Positions 49,248 to 60,924 of a stretch of 64,000 bases of DNA are shown piece by piece; the first letter of the stretch is position 1, and each line of letters begins with the position of its first letter. The DNA is taken from contig JALIRH010000018.1 of NCBI GenBank assembly GCA_023055505.1, positions 12,384,146-12,448,145 on the forward strand, in the 5' to 3' direction. The position numbers and the translations under genes were made by a program. The notes beneath the pieces were generated by a model. It made no database searches. It was not told the origin of the DNA and saw nothing but the letters and a program-made list of their open reading frames with translations. Source of the stretch: Callipepla californica brunnescens. Taxonomy: Eukaryota > Chordata > Aves > Galliformes > Odontophoridae.

Positions 49248-51574
49248 TTGAGCATATATGCAAGTCCAGTCTCCACTAATAACATGTCACCCTTTGCAGT
49301 CATGAGGCCATATAGGACCTCTTCTTCACACACTCCTCATTTCTTCACATTCTGCGAAAATTAGCCAGAACCAGGGATTTGAACTACTTTTAGCTCTTTT
49401 CATTACTCTTTTTTTATACCTTAAAGGGAGAAGATAGTGACCTCATTCCCAGTCTCCATCCTTCCTTTATTTCTGTGTAAAGCAATAACAAAGTGACAAA
49501 CAAATTGGGAATAAGAATCCATACTATTTATCAGGTTAAAAGATGTGGTAAATACATGAGTCAGGAGTACTGAGAAAGAAAGTCGTGAATTGTTCAACAC
49601 AGCAGGAAAGAAAAGGAGAACATGTTAACTGGCATGTAAAACACACATACACTTTGTTGTCCGAAATGCAGTAGAGCTCTAACAATGCTGAAAGTATAAT
49701 GGAGCATACACTGTAGGTTTTTTGGGTTGTTTTAAACATTTTCAGCAAGTAAGATTTGAATCATTTCCAAAAGCACACCATAGAGAATTGCAAAAAATCT
49801 TGTTTGGATGAACTTTAATAACAGAAGGAAAGTGTTTGTATTTTTTTTTCTTATTCAGACTAGTTGGCATATGATGTAATATTTGGATTTACATTGAAAT
49901 TAAAATTTCATGTGAATTTTCTTGCCTTGTTCCTGCCAGAAAAGCATTTCTTAAGGATGAATTTAACAAGACTTATTAAGAATTATGAAACATTATATCA
50001 CATATAAGTGATTGCTTTTATTGTTAAGTATGATTTACAGACAAATCCAAATGCTACCACACAGACATAATGAATCCAGAAACATACAGTTTTCCAATAG
50101 AAATTAAAAATCAGTGTGTGCCTGAATCAAAGAGCATTACTTATTTATAGAGCTTGAAAGTTACGCATTTTTTCTTCTGCTTCATCACAAGATAAATTCT
50201 TACTTACCATCTGATATGTACTCTGTTTAGATGACGCTTACTCTGCTTCCTGCTACAAGCCACTATCTGAAATATTAGTGTAATAAACTTTTTGTTTCCC
50301 GTAAGGATTTTTTAAGTTATAGAGATTGGAGAAGCAGCAAGAGGATAGGCAGCATTTAATATGACTTCAACAAGACAGTCCCTATTAAAATTTCCTTGTT
50401 AAAATGCATCACAGATGGACACTTGGGTTTCCATAAATAGATACCAATCATGCAGGCATAGACTTTTTGATCAATTCAGCAGATGAGAAATTTGTTTTGT
50501 TATTAAATTGCAGACCTCGTGTACACTGCTAGTTAAACATAAATGTCCTTAACCAAAGACAAAACTAAAACCAAAGCAAAATAGCAGAAACAAAATAGAG
50601 TTAAGTGAGAGTTTATAAATTAAATACTGCTTAGGTAAAATTCTATACATGGGGAACCATACAAATATTGACGTTGGGTTTAAGCGTATGTGGATTCATA
50701 ATTTTTGGATGAAAGGCTAGTCCCACAGAAATGAAAGGCAAAAACATCATTTATTTCAGTAAATATAGTATTACAAATATTCTTGTGCCATTTTATTATA
50801 TAATAATTGTTTTGTTTCAAGTCTTCTTTATTTTGTAATGCAAAGGAAGATTAAAATACCAATATATCTCTTGAACACTGAATATAGATCTTTGTGAGTG
50901 AGACTGGATTACCTTACAATTGTCATACAAGTCTTTAACTAGGATGTGAAGATTAAAGCAGCTATACTACAGTCTTTATTTAATACTATTTTTTATGTTC
51001 TGAATTCAAGGATTTCATTCTAACTTAAAAGAATTGAAGAATTCTTTCTACTCAAAGTCTGACAGGGATTTTTGAGAGGTTTATTTTGTTCACAGCTGAT
51101 GCAGAAAGAACTGAGGCTGTCCAGTTAGGGTGTCTGTGATGGAGAACTGATATTTTTCCCCTGTGTTGTTTCTCAACAATTCTCAATATTTCCTGGTGAA
51201 TCTAACCAAGGTGAATCTGAACATGTTCATGAGAGACCCTCTGCATGGCAATGTTAAGGATAAAGAGCTCCCAACATCACATTTCATTTCATTTACCATT
51301 GGTTTCATCCCACTCTGTGGGCTGTGTGAAAGGTGAATCCTTGGAATCTTAGGAACAGGGCAGGGGTCACAGAAATAACTGAGATCACACTGTGACTCAG
51401 AGGAACAATACAAAACAATTCATCGAGCTTTTCAACAACAATTAGTCAACCACCTTGATGTAAAATTAGGGAATGTTGTAACAATAAACGATATGGATAA
51501 AGGGTGCTTTGGCACAGGTTTTACTTCCTGTCAAGTACTCTGAGGAAAATTTAAGGCAAAGGGTGGTAAAGAAA

Positions 51575-51655
51575 AATAAAGAGATTGAGAGGGGAAAGAG
51601 GAAGAGAGAGAGAGAGGGAAAGAGAAATAGGAAAGGGGATAGGAAAATTAATATA
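51575..51655. repeat. Purine-rich (GA)n-like tract
   Basis: About 80 bases almost purely A and G, including a perfect (GA) run. Its complement gives the SLSLFLFPLSISLFFF-type chance frame at 51466-51726. Confidence 0.8.
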
Positions 51656-51769
51656 ATTTGTTTATTTATATTGTTCCAGTAGTTAATTATTTTTCCATTA
51701 TAGATATTAAAGCAGTGAACATGCACAGGAGATGTGGTCTTGGATCTCTCTAACTGGAAATAATGTATG

Positions 51770-51900
51770 ATAATATCATACTATACATATATTTAGATAT
51801 ATAATAATTTATACTATAATAATTTATACTTATGTATATAGAGACATATATATGTACATCAGTATACATATGCACATATATGTACATATGTATAGAGTAT
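51770..51900. repeat. AT-rich block with TATACATA/TAATAATTTATACT repeats
   Basis: Contains two adjacent copies of TAATAATTTATACT and several ATATATGTACAT-type units that are self-complementary and could extrude as hairpins. Confidence 0.7.
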
Positions 51901-53044
51901 TGTCATAAATTATTATCAAATTCAACCGAACCCCTGTGAACTGTAAATTAATTAGGTCTGTTCTTGTGTCTTTAGGAAACAGTCTGGACATATTCTTACT
52001 GCTTTCCTCAGTTTAAGTATAAAATATACAAGGAACAAATTGTCACATCCTTCCATGTTCCCATCTCAGTGTCATCTTAAACCGGGTGCATGCTATGGTA
52101 TCACAGAAAGGAGGAAAGGGAATCTGGCATTAAAATCTTGCAGGGAAAGCCAAATTTGTGTCAACCTACTACAGTTTCTGCTTACTCCAGGCAAAAACTA
52201 TGTATACATCAAGATAGATACATATATTTTCATCACTATTCTTGAAGACTGACAGCAAGTGACACACCAGATGCACTGTTCTTCTTTCCTCCCACTAGTA
52301 AAGGTTAAAAACGTGAAAACTGGAATAGAAAAGGAGGTGTTATGAGAACGTATCCAACATATTTTCAGGTTGAAATAAACAAAGCAGAGAAAGACAGCAA
52401 CGGAGAATTGGTTAGTAGCACAAGATGTGGGTTGAAGCCAAACTGGTGGGATGCTGGGGCAAGGACAAAGTAAAGGAGAAAAATGAGAAGATGGCAACAA
52501 CTCAGAACAAGAAGTCAGCTTAGACAGCGTTGGGCTTTTCTACTCAGTACGATATTAAAAATTTCAGTCATGAACACAGATCTCTGCAGGATGGGGAAAA
52601 CAGCTGGTCAACCTCATCACTGCATTCCCAGTGGAAAGGATTGTATATTGTTATAGAATTAGTTATACTTTGAGAATCAGATATTGTCACAGTCACACTG
52701 TCTTACATTTTCTAGAGTTTTTTTCATCTGCTTTATTGAAAATATTATTTGGCAATGGTTGAGTATATAACTGTAAGACATAAAAATTTTGTTCATATAG
52801 TATAAGAAAATTTATTTAAATTTTCTTAGATTCACGAGTAGGAGATCTCAAGCATAGCTTTTTACAGTGACTCAGTTAAAATTTATTCTACATCTCTGCA
52901 ACTTTATTGCTGGCAGAAAGCTACACTAACACTTAGTATATTTCCATATTTTAATACTTTCTTGAATTATCAAAATTCCTATTGTTTTGGCTAGAGATGA
53001 GTACAGAGCTGCTAGTATATTAGTACCCAGTTCACTGACAGAAT

Positions 53045-53262
53045 CACCAGAACACAGGAGGCAGCATGGCACCTTTACAAATTATCTTGTCACACCACCT
53101 GTTCAGAGCAGGGTCAGCTAGAGCACATTGTTCAGGGCCATGTCCAGACAAGTTTTGAGTATCTCTCACGATGGAGGCTCAACCTCTCTGGGCAACCTAT
53201 TCCAGTGTGTGACCATCCTTAAAAACATTCACAAGTTTCTGATGTCTACTGTGAGTTCTGTG
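53045..53262 (-). mobile_element. CR1 fragment, 3' region in complement
   Basis: The plus strand shows GTTCAGAGCAGGGTCAGCTAG, then GGGCCATGTCCAGACAAG, then CAACCTCTCTGGGCAACC and TTCCAGTGTGTGACCATCC. These are the complement of the C-terminal ORF2/3' UTR junction of one CR1 subfamily. The octamer end is reduced to a trace (GACAGAATCACCAGAA at the left). Confidence 0.8.
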
Positions 53263-54728
53263 ACACTGAATTCCCTGAAACACAGAAGATAATAGAGATA
53301 ACAGCATGGCGCATATAGAAAGCTCTGTCATTGAAGGTCTGATGTTATCAGATCAGGGACAAATAGTTGTTAGGAAGTAAATAACTTTTGTCTTCCCTTT
53401 TAAGGCAATCTAAAGTGCTTGCTTGATGAATCATTGACTTAAAGACTCAAATCACAGGGAAGTATAGGCAATAGAAAATCAACAAACAAAAATAATCAAA
53501 GACCTCTGAATAGAAATGACCCAAAGAGAAAAGATACATGGTAAGATCCTGAAATATTTTGGTTTTATTCCAATGTCTGTTTCACAATACTGACAATATA
53601 GAGCTAGAGAAATATGCACAATTTATATCATACTTTTGTTAAAACTTGATTCCTAATGTTTATTTCCTGCCTGGCTCACTCTGATGTTATTAAAATATCT
53701 TGGTAAATAAATTAAGAGAATGGTTTGGAAATTTTGTATGCAAGTATGTACAAGATAATGGAAGAAATCAAGGTACTTCACTGGTTTTCAAACAAGCTTT
53801 ATCTAGATTTAAGAAGCTTCAGCAGTACACTGTAGCACTGTAGCTTTCTCATAGTTAGAGACTATAATGTAAAAAGAGTTCTTAGTTTATATCATTTAAT
53901 TAATTCTCTGAATGTTGATTTCCAAAAATACTATTACATTATCTTCAGATATTTTCTCCTCGTGACCTATCTGTAAAATACTGTGCCAGTTTTTATTCAG
54001 GTTCAGTCTCTGCTTCTGTCATACTGGTACTGAGTAGATGTGACTATTAGCTGACTTCTAAACTGCACTGAAGAATATTAGTTATTCCTTTCCATCTTTG
54101 CACTCCAACACATACATTAATGAATTCTGAAAAAGGAATAACATATTCCCATTGTCCCAATTTAGTAGAGTGCTGTTGTTCTTTTTCTTCTTTTTCTTTT
54201 ACTAAATTTGGCATACTGGGAAAAAATTAAGTATCAAATAAAATTAGTCTGATTTTTTATCTGTTTGGATAAAATTAGTATAATCTAATATCCATTTTGT
54301 CCTCCTTCAGATTACTCCTGATCAGAATAGTTTTCCAAAGCTTGCAAGGAAGGTTAAGATTTGGAGCAATAGAGATTAGAGATAGTGTTCAAAAAGTAGT
54401 AGACACTCCTAATTGAAATGTTTATGAAGTAGCATTCAACCACTATTTGCAGTAAATAATGGAACAGTGATTATCATGTTTTGCTAAGTCATACAGTAAT
54501 TATTTAAAACACTTTTAATGAAGCTTTTTTAGTTTAAATGTATCAATTTAATAATGGGATCTGAAAATCTAGTCCGCTATTCTGAAGGTTAACACACATG
54601 AAATTGTTTATTTTTCTCATTAACTTAGTTTACTTCTTATATCTTAGGTGAAACATTGTGCTCATAATAAAGTTCCAGAAATACTCCGTATATCTTGAGA
54701 AGAAAAAGAATATCCTGAAGGGAAACTC

Positions 54729-54750
54729 AGAGAGAGAGAGAGAGAGAGAG
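54729..54750. repeat. (AG)11 microsatellite
   Basis: Eleven perfect AG units. Confidence 0.92.
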
Positions 54751-56288
54751 GAACAGAAAAGTAGTAGCATAAAGGTTACTGAAAACTGTGGGAAAAACTC
54801 TCAAACAGTCATAAAAATCACATTAAGAATCCCCAACTTTTGTAAACTATGAGTAATTTGCAATGTTGAAATTAAGTGTGCCAAAGTCAGCTGGGATCCA
54901 GTTCTGCCTTCTTTGGAGGCTTGCTTAGATTTCCCTTATTTTTTAAGAGCTGTTCCCAAAGCAATTTTGCAATCTCAGTGTTCGTAACAAGTAATTAGGA
55001 ATAACACAGCACTGTCCAATTTCCAGATCTTCCATCCTTCTCTCAGTGGGGAATATGAGCATGCATAAAGCAGGATGATTAAAAATGAGTTTGTTTTATA
55101 GTTCAATGGGAACTGAATTGATTAAGCTCTTTTATCATGTATTTAGTCCCATGTATGTTTTAAAAATACTTCTGTTAAGGATAACCAACACTAAAACAAA
55201 AGAAAAACAAGCTCTTCTTCAAAGGGCAGCAAATGTTTACTTACCTATCATGTATTTGTGTTCCCATTTGATAAATACTATTGAAACCAAGAGAAATTGC
55301 AGTCTGCAGAAATCTTTCTGCTTGGTAGAGAGGAGAGAGGCTGCAAAGGCAGTTTTCAAGTCCTTATCTGCAAAAGGAAAGAGACGACTGCTTTAACCTT
55401 TGTTATCAGTATGAGACCTTCTTTAAGGCTCATAAGACTCAAAAGGACTTATGAAGCGGTAAAAGGCTGAGCTAGATATGCTGCATCTTGCTGGCAAGGA
55501 GCTGGCTCTTCAGTAGAGGAACCTGAGCTTGGGCAGCACATGTTCCAGTGAAGTGAAACGCTGCCTCTCACAGGTGCAGTCTCAAAAAAAAATCCTATTC
55601 TTCCTTTTGGCAGTCTGCGTTCAAAAGACATGGCTAACACCAGCATGCAAACTTCATAAATGAGTGAAATAAGTAATAGGTAAAAAACCTTTCAGTGATT
55701 TCTTAATTTGTACCTAAATATTGACATTCTGAAAAGACTCTCTTCCTGACTCCTGTTTGCTGACTGTGATCACTTTCAGTCTAACTAAAAACATTCTTCA
55801 AAAATGAACCAGATATTACAGAACAAAGCAGAGTATTTTGCTTTTGCTTTAGATATTCTATTTTTTTATTCTCCACCATATAATAATATAGTAAAATAAA
55901 CATTAAACAGAACACTCATCAACTTATCTGTTCAGAAAGATTGCAATACTTCTTTTCTCTCCTAAAATCTAAGAGAATTTGGTTATACTTCAATTTTCAT
56001 TTTTCATTCTGAAAACATAAGTCTTTATATACACCAGTGAACTGCCTAGTTTGGCAGATTTTCACTTTTTCCTTCTTTATTACACCTGTGGTTTTAGGAA
56101 TTTTTGCAGAGATTCTGCAATACATTTAGGCTCAAAACCTGCAATATTGCACATATTAGAATATTAATGGGATTAGATAACTATTTAGTGCTTGAATATT
56201 TTTGAATTAATTCTCCATTTTCAAAGAATAACTTCAAAGTTTTTCATAAGTACCTAGTTTCAAGGTCTGGGAACGCAGAAACAAGATG

Positions 56289-56354
56289 AAAATTGTGGTT
56301 TTTTTTAAATAAAATTGTGGGTTTTTTTAAATAAAATTGTGGGTTTTTTTAAAT
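56289..56354. repeat. 22-bp tandem repeat, three copies
   Basis: Three adjacent 22-base units (56289-56310, 56311-56332, 56333-56354), each AAAATTGTGG + G/T + TTTTTTTAAAT. The second and third copies are identical and the first differs at one base. A partial fourth unit starts at 56355. Confidence 0.92.
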
Positions 56355-58888
56355 AAAATGTAATTTTGCATTTATTCTTAACTATTTTTTCCCTGCCAAA
56401 GACTTTTATTCCTTTAAAACTACAAATTGCAACTTCTGTGAGATCAGCAAATATAAATGCCATAGGCATTTTTTTAAGAACATAATACTTTGGAAGAAAA
56501 TGCAAGTCTCTTTGTATCTTCTGATTTCTGAATTCCTGATTTGAAGTGGGAATCAGAAGTAGCATATGGTCCAAAATGCTAGCTAAATATTTCATTTTTG
56601 GCAAAGCCTTCGAAAACCCCCAAAATACAAATAAAAAGATAAAATAATAATTCTTACAAATTTTCAAGTAATGCTGAGATAAAATCCAGACTACAGAACT
56701 ATGAAAAAGTGGATTTAGAAAATTAAAATAGAAAATTGGAATGAGGAAGAGGGAAAGACATCTCACACCTGTGAATCTCTTTTTCTACCTATTTTAAATA
56801 AAATGTGGAGAATACTCTTAGAGAGTTTACCTGCTTATCTTTTTACAGATAGAAAATATAAAATTGTTGTGCAGGCAGCAACGTTTTTATTTTCATTTTC
56901 TTCCTTTGAAGTGGGAGGCTGTATATTTGTGACAACCAGTGTCTACTCACACTTAAAAGGTCTTCAGAGTGAATTCAACACTCTCAGAAAAAATAAAAAA
57001 TATAAAATATATAATAAAATAAAAGCAGAACTCTAGAGAGGTTATCAACTTACAACTCTTCAGACTGCTTTGTTGGCACAAAAATGCTTCATTTGCATTT
57101 CATCCTCCCAGTTTCCTACCTAGCCTTTCTAGTTTCCTATTGATATACTATGTCATTTCAAGATATTTAAAGAATACATCTCAAGGATCTATATTATGGA
57201 AAGCACTGGGAGAAGGACATCAAAAATATTTCCTTAATACATGCGTCTTTTTACACTATAGACTAGACATGAATTGAGCACATACTAAAACCCTCAGTCT
57301 GATTTACTAAACCAAAATCCATGGTGAGCTGTGGAAGATATTAACAAATCATTTCAGATGAAGCACTGGTAATAAATAAATACTTCTTAATTCTCAATTA
57401 AGCAGAAACGCTACCTAATTTTCATGAATAAACATAGAATTGAATTGTCTTTGTGGACCAAAATGAAATGGGAATCTCTACTTCTGTGCCAGACTGGCTC
57501 TAAGTTCAAGTGGTATATTTCATCCATAGTCTGGAAGTGATTTGGTTGGAAAGCTGCATTCAAACCTTGCCTTTTTGTTCCATTTTATTTTTTGTCCTTT
57601 CCTGCTTGTGTTATGTTTTCATTTGTATTTATTTCATTTTGTGTACTCTTCCCAGTGGGAAAACAATTGAAACTTCCTTGTGTGAATCTGAACTACTTTT
57701 TTTTGTGAAGAAAAATTAGTTTACAGACTTTTTACTAAAGGCGTTCTAAATCCGCAAACTAGCAGCATACATATTTGCAACTCCCTCTTCATACATTTTT
57801 CCCAGAGGCATGTGTATCTCCTTCTCTCAGTACCTCAAAATAGACCCTTATTCAGCATCCCTGCAGACATACTCACCACCAGTTCTCTTGGTTCCCTTTT
57901 TAACAAGTTTAGAATGTTTCAAAAAGATGTGCAATATATTTCTGGATTACATACAGGGAGAAATAGGAAATTAAAAAGAAATGAAGATAATATAGGATTG
58001 TTAATTATTTATCACAGTTAATATGAAGCTTTTCCGTACTAGAAATTGTATTTGTTCTAAAAATGTATTTATTATTTCTGGAGAACAGTGATATTTCATC
58101 ATTATTTTGTCTTAACATTTGGGAACTTTTCCTTTTGTCTAATTGCATTCAGATTACCTGATATTGTCACTACTTTATAAAGGACTGGATGTTATGATTG
58201 TCACGCAGAGTAAAGTTACTAAAAAAATAACTTTTACTTCCAAGTCTTGACTGATTTTCTGTTAATGTGCAAAATATTGAAGCCTTAATATGCTTGCAAA
58301 TGCGTGAAAAAGCTTATACAGATTCTCATGTCCTGTAGCACCACTTTGTGTTTAGGAAGAAATTGGGCATTGATCATCATAGAAGAATATATCTTCCTCC
58401 ATTTTTTAAAAAGTGAGGCCATCTAGAATGTCCCCATTATTGGTATTTTTCAGACTGGGACTATCATAATTCCTAAGATCATTCATAAGAAAGTAAACAT
58501 ATTAAAAAACTGTAAAAATTGGATATGGACAAATTCAAAGAGAGAAATAAATATGGAGTTTAAAGTCATAGGAAATTCTAAGTAATTTGAATATTTCAAA
58601 TAGGAAAATACAAAGTGTGTTCAGATGATGAATGTATATGGTGTTCCTTAGAACATACGTTGTTATCCATTGACTGTTTCTCTTACAAGTAAATTTTACC
58701 ATACATATTTTATCTTAACTTTTAAGTTTCAGACTCCCATAGGTTCCTCAGAAATAACTGTAATGATGGATGAACTGATAGGCCAGGTAACTTTGCCCCT
58801 GACTTGTGGCGAGCTCTATTCAGTCTGCATTTCTTTGAGGCAAATTGTTCTTATGCATTATCTATTTATAAGCTTCTTTGCCATTTTC

Positions 58889-59116
58889 TTCCTTCCTTCC
58901 TTCCTTCCTTCCTTCCTTCCTTCCTTCCTTCCTTCCTTCCTTCCTTCCTTCCTTCCTTCCTTCCTTCCTTCCTTCCTTCCTTCCTTCCTTCCTTCCTTCC
59001 TTCCTTCCTTCCTTCCTTCCTTCCTTCCTTCCTTCCTTCCTTCCTTCCTTCCTTCCTTCCTTCCTTCCTTCCTTCCTTCCTTCCTTCCTTCCTTCCTTCC
59101 TTCCTTCCTTCCTTCC

Positions 59117-59120
<4 letters not shown>
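58889..59120. repeat. Perfect (TTCC)58 microsatellite
   Basis: Exactly 232 bases of TTCC with no interruption. Three overlapping plus-strand frames through it encode poly-(LPSF) and are not genes. Such a long pure array is expected to be highly variable in length between individuals. Confidence 0.98.

Positions 59121-59122
<2 letters not shown>

Positions 59123-59148
<26 letters not shown>
59123..59148. repeat. (TC)13 microsatellite
   Basis: Thirteen TC units immediately after the TTCC array, then pyrimidine-rich sequence to about 59190. Together they form a continuous pyrimidine tract of about 300 bases. Confidence 0.95.
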
Positions 59149-59155
<7 letters not shown>

Positions 59156-59190
59156 GTTTCCTTTCCTTTCCTTTTCTTCTTTCTTCTTTT

Positions 59191-59916
59191 CTAATTAAAA
59201 GTTTGTGTCTATTCAGTGGTTTTCCTTTTTCTTATGCATCAAAGTGCCCTTTTAGTTTTCATCTGCAGAAGAAATAGATGCTTCTTTATGGCCATGAGGA
59301 AAGGTCACCTCCTGAAGTTTTCGCCTTTGAACACACTCAGGAGGATTTGAATTATCTTCAGCTTTGTTACTAAAATTGTATCAATGTTTAAACACCACCA
59401 AGGGATCTTTTTTCAGAGTTAAGTAAAACTAAATCACGATCTGCTAATTAAACAATAGACCATTCTTCATGGATAAATAATAGCTATCTGTGATATGGAT
59501 GTTAACAAGTGGTAGATCAGGCCTACATACCTAATGACTGCTACAAGGATAGAGTCTCGCTCTCAAGGCAAAGAGAGGGAAGTGGATTAAGTTTCATTCA
59601 TACTCACTGCATACTCATGGCACAGCATTACCCTGCACGGCAATCCCAGTGACTTTATGACAAAATTATTCCTTTACATGTACTTTTATCTTCTTTAATT
59701 TAACTAAAGGCTGCTATTTTTATATTGCATGCTACACAGAAATGAAAGTATACTTTGCATGAACTGGAATGTGAGCTGAATGTCATTTGGTTATTTGACT
59801 ATACGGTTCTGCTGAGAGATTGATAGGTGATTACAGGATGATGAAGCATTGTTTGCAGTCTCCCCCATGTTTATTTGCCACTGGTTATAGCCTGTTTGTC
59901 TATATTGACCATTTCC
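59191..59916. other. Non-coding stretch, no gene seen
   Basis: About 700 bases of anonymous sequence between the microsatellite and a CR1 copy. Confidence 0.5.
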
Positions 59917-60254
59917 CCTATGATGATGAGCTGAGAGAGTTAGGGCTGTTCTGCTTGAAGAAGTGAAGGCTTCTGGGAGACCTGATAGCAACCTTTCAGT
60001 ATATAAAGAGGGCTAGAAGAAAGGGGATGATTTAGAGTGGATATAAGAAAAACGTTTTTACAGTAAGTGTAGTGAAGCACTGAAACAGGCTGTCCAGAGA
60101 CATGGTGAATACCCTCTCCCTTGGAGAGATTCTAGGTCAGACTGGAAGCGACTCTGAGCAATCTGATCTAGCTTTAGGTGCCCCTGTTTATTGCAGAGGA
60201 GTTGGACTAGATTGCCTTTAAGGATCCCTTCCAATACAAATGATTCTATGATGA
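59917..60254 (+). mobile_element. CR1 LINE, 5'-truncated with 3' end
   Basis: It begins in the last coding block (CTGAGAGAGTTAGGGCTGTT; LRELGLF). It continues with a GGATATAAGAAAAACGTTTT phrase, GGCTGTCCAGAGACATGG and GGAGTTGGACTAGATTGCC, and ends GATCCCTTCCAATACAAATG plus ATTCTATGAT (60242-60251). The phrases match a different CR1 subfamily from the 48-kb copy. Confidence 0.92.
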
Positions 60255-60480
60255 AAACTGTAGCGGAAACTGCTGGTATGCTTGAGGCTATTTGATAAAT
60301 AAATCCATGTGGCTTATTCCGACAAACTAATAAAACAATGAAAACCTAAATCAGCAACTCCTTCTGTAGGGACATTACATATAATGGTGAGCTCTTTGTA
60401 GAAGCTGGAGCCCAAGGAGATATCATTATGCATTGTGACCGAGTCACAGAGAGTGACCTGTTCTCCTGGATCCATTTACT
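60255..60480. other. Spacer between CR1 and the minus-strand ORF
   Basis: On the minus strand the frame of the neighbouring ORF stays open from 60480 down to about 60347 after its TAG stop, then meets another TAG. No other feature was seen. Confidence 0.5.
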
Positions 60481-60924
60481 CTAGTTTGAACTTATGGGGC
60501 TGGGGTTGGGTTTGGGTTTGGGTGCATCTTTGTGGTTTTTAGGACAAGAATCCCTATCCACTCGATAACATGTCATGTCAAGTAGATAAATTTTAGATTG
60601 TACATCACTGCATGAGGTTGTTGATATGACCACCCCATCCTTGTGGCACAATGGAATTGAATTGTTCCAAAGGCACAAAACCATGCTTCCACGATTGTCT
60701 AGGAACGTGAGGACATTCATACAGTTTTGAGACCAGTTAAGATACAATGGTCCCAACCAATCAAATGGTAGAAGTCTTCTTATGACAATATTTGCAAGAG
60801 ATTTGTACGCTCCACTTGTATGTTCCATTGGTATGCGTGTTGCAAGATGAACCTTAGTTCCAAAGCAGCTTCCAGTGGAATTGACTGGTAGAATTTGCTT
60901 AGTACAGTGCAAAACTGATAACAT
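60481..60924 (-). CDS. Unrecognised 147-codon cysteine-rich ORF
   Basis: I do not recognise this protein. The 147-residue product has eight cysteines (residues 7, 20, 68, 84, 93, 105, 119, 127) and three N-glycosylation sequons (N15, N63, N87). A lysine/proline tail (134-143, PKPKPNPSP) comes just before the end. Its composition is more balanced than the Leu/Ile/Lys/Phe-rich chance frames elsewhere in the window, and it looks like a secreted or ectodomain piece. There is no signal peptide or membrane segment. After the TAG at 60481-60483 the same frame continues for about 44 codons. Upstream, the frame closes at a TGA seven codons before the ATG (60940-60942). It could be a decayed viral or host coding fragment, a single exon, or chance in a locally GC-richer stretch. 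No promoter or splice signals were identified with confidence. Confidence 0.2.
   Translation of the reverse strand: MLSVLHCTKQILPVNSTGSCFGTKVHLATRIPMEHTSGAYKSLANIVIRRLLPFDWLGPLYLNWSQNCMNVLTFLDNRGSMVLCLWNNSIPLCHKDGVVISTTSCSDVQSKIYLLDMTCYRVDRDSCPKNHKDAPKPKPNPSPISSN
60496..60522 (+). other. G-quadruplex-type motif
   Basis: Five G-runs of 3-4 bases separated by 2-3 base loops: GGGG-CT-GGGG-TT-GGG-TTT-GGG-TTT-GGG. On the minus strand the same bases encode the proline-rich tail of the ORF above. Confidence 0.85.

Larger units (their letters stand above)
49248..53044. other. Non-coding stretch, no gene seen
   Basis: About 3.8 kb of anonymous DNA with a purine-rich tract (51575-51655) and an AT-rich, TATATACA-like block (51770-51900). 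No exon or transposon was recognised. Confidence 0.5.
53263..58888. other. AT-rich non-coding stretch, no gene seen
   Basis: About 5.6 kb without a recognised transposon or exon. It holds an (AG)11 run (54729-54750) and a 22-bp tandem repeat (56289-56354). A 153-codon minus-strand frame (56305-56766) ends in that repeat and is Phe/Leu/Lys-rich, so it is treated as chance. Confidence 0.5.

Noticed and set aside
55085..55396. 103-codon plus-strand open frame with basic C-terminus
   Set aside because: No domain or context; random composition for AT-rich DNA.
56305..56766. 153-codon minus-strand open frame
   Set aside because: Rich in Phe, Leu, Ile and Lys, with no recognisable domain, and its end is made by the 22-bp tandem repeat. 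Chance is the simplest reading, though conservation was not testable here.
58889..59148. Regular array considered as a CRISPR-like repeat
   Set aside because: A 4-base unit with no spacers in a vertebrate genome; it is a microsatellite.
58670..59277. Three overlapping plus-strand frames of 106-174 codons
   Set aside because: They exist only because the TTCC array has no stop in any forward frame; the product would be poly-(LPSF).
60483..60522. Telomere-like (TTTGGG)n
   Set aside because: The units are GGGTTT/GGGGTT, not TTAGGG, and there are too few for an interstitial telomere; a G-quadruplex motif is the better description.
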